A stretch of 64,000 nucleotides of DNA from Streptomyces canus 299MFChir4.1. GTDB lineage: Bacteria > Actinomycetota > Actinomycetes > Streptomycetales > Streptomycetaceae. Under the pieces are notes generated by a model. The model ran no database searches. It was given only the letters and a program-made list of their open reading frames with translations, and was not told the DNA's origin. This document shows, piece by piece, positions 61,485 to 64,000 of this stretch (positions within the stretch are counted from its first letter, which is position 1; the number at the start of each line of letters is the position of its first letter). Both the position numbers and the translations under genes were made by a program. The stretch is taken from positions 1 to 64,000 of the forward strand of contig NZ_KB911586.1 in NCBI RefSeq assembly GCF_000383615.1, written 5' to 3'.

Positions 61485-62513
61485 TCAATTCTGAGGGGGT
61501 CGCGACATGTCGTATCGGTCCGTGCGGTCCGCGAGGAGGCCCAGGTCGCGACCCCGGCGCAGCAGGGCGGCGGTGTGGCCCGCCTCCAGCTTGCGGTGCA
61601 GGGAGGCGATATAGCCGCGCACGGTCGCGGGGGACAGCCGCATCCGGCGTGCCGTCTCCGTCGGCGTACGGCCGTCGTGGAGGTGGACGAGAGTGCGGTG
61701 CTCCTGCTCGGTGATGCCGAACAGCCGGGCCACGGCGCGGGCGCGGGAGAGGTCGCGGAGAAGGAGCAGGGCGGGCAGGCCGGGGGCGGCGGGAAGGTGC
61801 CGGACCTCGATGTGGCGTGCGGTGAAGGAGACCTCGACGGTGAGACGGGGGTCGTCGCGCAGGGCGGTGAGGAGTTCGGCGGCGACGGCGTTGAGGGGGT
61901 GGAGTCGGCCGCTGCCGTCGATGCTCGCGACTCCGCAGCCGTGGCCCTCGGCGAGGCGCAGGGCGGCGGCGGAGAGTGCGACGAGTCGCTGGCGTTCGGC
62001 CAACTGGGCTTCCAGCGCGATGAATTGAAGATGGGCCAGGCCGAACAGGTCGCGTTCGCGTGCGGTGAAGTCGCTGTCGGAACGGACCAGGGCATAGCCC
62101 TCGACAGCGGTCTCGGTTTCCGTCCCCGCGGCTGCGACGAGGTGGTGGCGCAGGCCGAAGGGGCGGAAGTCGAGGTTGTAGCAGTGGGTGCGCTGCCACT
62201 GGCGCTCACCGGCGACGTCACTGACGCGCCAGGCGCCGGAGGTGACGGTGTCCAGCATCAGGTCGGTCAGCGGGTGGTCCAGCGGATGGTCGTAGATCAC
62301 CATCGGGTCGGGGTGGAAGGAGTCCGCGGGCACGTTGAGCGCGAACGCCCCGCGCCCGTCGAGCGGCAGCCGGTAGCGCTGCCCGGCATCAGCGGGCACG
62401 AGCCCCATCACCGCGGTCAGCGCCCGCTCCCACAGCTCCTCCGGCCGGGCGGCGTCCGCCAGTTCCCGCCCCAGCTCCACCACACGACGCGCGTCCGCCC
62501 CGCTGATCTCCAT
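61485..62513 (-). CDS. LuxR-type transcriptional regulator with sensor-like N-terminus
   Basis: Predicted 342-residue regulator. The C-terminal LuxR/GerE helix-turn-helix is at about 265-320 (LFGITEQEHRTLVHLHDG; ETARRMRLSPATVRGYI). The N-terminal 250 residues could be a PAS/GAF-like sensor (ALRLAEGHGCGVASIDGSGR) and contain no receiver aspartate signature. It is probably the regulator of the membrane gene that follows. Ligand unknown. Confidence 0.88.
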   Translation of the reverse strand: MEISGADARRVVELGRELADAARPEELWERALTAVMGLVPADAGQRYRLPLDGRGAFALNVPADSFHPDPMVIYDHPLDHPLTDLMLDTVTSGAWRVSDVAGERQWQRTHCYNLDFRPFGLRHHLVAAAGTETETAVEGYALVRSDSDFTARERDLFGLAHLQFIALEAQLAERQRLVALSAAALRLAEGHGCGVASIDGSGRLHPLNAVAAELLTALRDDPRLTVEVSFTARHIEVRHLPAAPGLPALLLLRDLSRARAVARLFGITEQEHRTLVHLHDGRTPTETARRMRLSPATVRGYIASLHRKLEAGHTAALLRRGRDLGLLADRTDRYDMSRPPQN

Positions 62514-62984
62514 GCCACTCTCCCGGCGCCGCTCTCGCCAGAGATTTCCCTTTGAGGACTTGGCGTCCCCCTGGGGAAGAACCTACGGCTTCCCGCCATT
62601 ACGGGAAGCGCCCCGGACGGATTACCGGGGTTGGGCGGAGGGCCGACGGGGGCGCGCGAAAAGCGAGGTGAGCTGGGGCGCCGGGGGCGGCGGCGCATCC
62701 CGGGCGCGCCGCGGGTCGCGGCCTCGTTGGTGATCGCGGTCTGGCCGCAGAAGAGGAACACGGGCCGGGCGCCGTTGCTCTGCTCGACGGCGAGCCGGGC
62801 GAGGAGGACGTACTCCGACGTGCCGACCTCCGCGCGGTAGCGCTCGGCCGGCCATGACCTCGACCTCGGCCCCCACACCCCGCGGAGCGACCACGACTGC
62901 CGTCTCCCCCGGCCCCGCGCCCATCCCCGTCCATCTCCGTGCCCGAGCCGCCCGGAGGCATCGCCGTCGTCCCCGTCGAACGGC
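62514..62984. other. Gene-free region with gene debris
   Basis: About 470 bp between the LuxR and DeoR genes without an intact gene. Its one clear relic is at 62711-62845 on the minus strand. The rest reads as Arg/Pro-rich translations in all frames, typical of noncoding high-GC DNA. No repeats of note seen. Confidence 0.5.
62711..62845 (-). pseudogene. Fragment of a degraded secreted or hypothetical protein gene
   Basis: One frame reads ERYRAEVGTSEYVLLARLAV, then EQSNGARPVFLFCGQTAITN, then EAATR. It looks protein-like and ends abruptly in Arg/Pro-rich noise on both sides. The C-terminal continuation may exist in another frame (QLTSLFARP). I cannot name the family; the segment resembles the C-terminal part of a Streptomyces hypothetical protein. 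It has no start codon. Confidence 0.55.
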
Positions 62985-63947
62985 TCAGCGGCGACGCAGA
63001 TCCGCCACCCGGGCCCGCTCCGCACCCTGGCCGGGGTCACCCAGGGCCGTGGCCGTGCGGAGACCGGGTCCCGCCGACGGGAGCTGGCCGCGGCGGGGGC
63101 CCGGCACCGGCACGTCCCGGCGCTGTTGCTGCCGCGCCGGGACCTGATCACCCCCCGGCGCTCCCGACGCGCCGGCCACGGCGATCTGCACCCCCTGGTC
63201 GGCGAGCGCCTGGAGTTCCGTACCGGCCCGGTCGTCGTGGGCCGGGGGCTCGTCGGTGACCAGGCGGGTGATGAGGTCCGTGGGCACGGTCTGGAACATG
63301 GTGTCGGTGCCGAGCTTGGTGTGGTCGGCGAGGACCACGACCTCCGCGGCGGCCTGCACCAGCGCCCGGTCCACGGACGCCGACAGCATGTTGGACGTGG
63401 ACAGACCGCGCTCGGCGGTGAGCCCGCTCCCGGAGAGGAAGGCCCGCGAGACCCTGAGTCCCTGGAGCGACTGTTCCGCCCCCGATCCCACCAGGGCGTA
63501 GTTGGAACCGCGCAGGGTGCCGCCGGTCATCACGACCTCCACCCGGTTGGCATGGGCGAGTGCCTGGGCCACCAGCAGGGAATTGGTCACGACGGTCAGC
63601 CCGGGAACCCGGGCGAGCCGGCGTGCCAACTCCTGTGTGGTGGTACCCGCCCCCACCACAATGGCCTCGCCTTCTTCGACGAGACCCGCGGCGAGATCGG
63701 CGATGGCCGTCTTCTCGGCGGTCGCGAGATGCGATTTCTGCGGAAAGCCGGACTCCCGCGTGAACCCGCCCGGCAATACCGCACCGCCATGCCGGCGGTC
63801 GAGGAGTCCTTCTGCCTCCAGTGCGCGCACGTCCCGCCGTACGGTCACTTCGGAGGTCTGGACGACGCGGGCGAGCTCACGGAGCGACACGGCCCCATTG
63901 GCTCGCACCATTTCGAGGATCAATTGGCGACGTTCTGCAGCGAACAC
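62985..63947 (-). CDS. DeoR/GlpR-family transcriptional regulator
   Basis: Predicted 320-residue repressor. The N-terminal DeoR winged helix covers 5-60 (GAVSLRELARVVQTSEVTV; RHGGAVLPGG). The C-terminal sugar-phosphate-binding domain includes VGAGTTTQELARRL, TNSLLVAQALA and the ADHTKLG motif. It is about 60 residues longer than the usual 250-260, with an Arg/Pro-rich tail ending ARVADLRRR, which I believe is normal for the Streptomyces ortholog. The effector is probably a phosphorylated sugar. No target operon is in the window. Confidence 0.92.
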   Translation of the reverse strand: MFAAERRQLILEMVRANGAVSLRELARVVQTSEVTVRRDVRALEAEGLLDRRHGGAVLPGGFTRESGFPQKSHLATAEKTAIADLAAGLVEEGEAIVVGAGTTTQELARRLARVPGLTVVTNSLLVAQALAHANRVEVVMTGGTLRGSNYALVGSGAEQSLQGLRVSRAFLSGSGLTAERGLSTSNMLSASVDRALVQAAAEVVVLADHTKLGTDTMFQTVPTDLITRLVTDEPPAHDDRAGTELQALADQGVQIAVAGASGAPGGDQVPARQQQRRDVPVPGPRRGQLPSAGPGLRTATALGDPGQGAERARVADLRRR

Positions 63948-64000
63948 GAAACTGACAGTAACCCCAACGACCGTCTGGTTTCAGCAGTATGCGCCGAATT

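Overview
This is a high-GC chromosomal segment from a Streptomyces (Actinomycetota). The evidence is strong G/C bias at third codon positions, GTG and TTG starts, mycothiol S-conjugate amidase, GTP-type PEP carboxykinase, actinobacterial acyl-CoA carboxylase subunits (including a small epsilon subunit) and a LAXTG-type surface protein. From memory, the core genes (pckG, mca, greA, ilvA, metB, msrA, hutH, cdgE, cya, birA, pccB, maf, accA2, deoR) follow the order of the S. coelicolor SCO4979-to-SCO4920 interval read backwards. No alignment was run. I see no rRNA, tRNA, CRISPR array, intact insertion sequence, phage gene or secondary-metabolite cluster.

Layout. 0.2-4.6 kb: a compact four-gene operon (membrane-anchored binding protein, TelA, lipoprotein with binding and vWA domains, small membrane protein). 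4.6-6.7 kb: secreted delta-60/DUF11/RTX-repeat protein. 6.9-8.7 kb: pckG. 9-12 kb: hemolysin III-type membrane protein, then an MFS exporter with its TetR regulator and a palindromic operator. 12-18.2 kb: ubiquitin-like/Mut7-C RNase protein, DUF255 thioredoxin-fold protein, and a large membrane-tethered STAND NTPase with TPRs. 18.3-18.7 kb: a 23/24-bp minisatellite. 18.8-27.2 kb: mca, DUF4307, greA, a DrrAB-like ABC exporter with an operator inside its promoter, ilvA, marR, a sigma-like gene with a small membrane partner, and metB.

27.4-46.4 kb is the variable part. Intact genes (msrA, DUF5829, VOC, alcohol dehydrogenase with divergent XRE regulator, monooxygenase-truncated haemoglobin fusion, subtilase, MacB-like ABC pair, L,D-transpeptidase, sortase substrate, lipoprotein) are mixed with decaying ones: an msrA cut just before its catalytic cysteine, an iron-siderophore ABC operon collapsed by internal deletion under a surviving iron box, a sigJ-like tail, and a membrane protein with several lesions. 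Short repeats sit at or near many of these scars.

46.4-64 kb returns to conserved genes: hutH, diguanylate cyclase cdgE, enoyl-CoA hydratase, adenylate cyclase cya, and the acyl-CoA carboxylase system. The latter comprises biotin ligase birA divergent from pccB-pccE, with the biotinylated alpha subunit accA2 3.5 kb further on, so ligase, carrier, transferase and epsilon subunit are all here. Between maf and the next gene lies a minisatellite that repeats the 3' end of maf. A small insertion (membrane protein, LuxR regulator, gene debris) separates accA2 from the DeoR regulator at the right edge.

The most unusual items are the TelA/binding-protein/vWA operon, the two minisatellites, the cluster of deletion scars, and a 20-nt element present in three exact copies.
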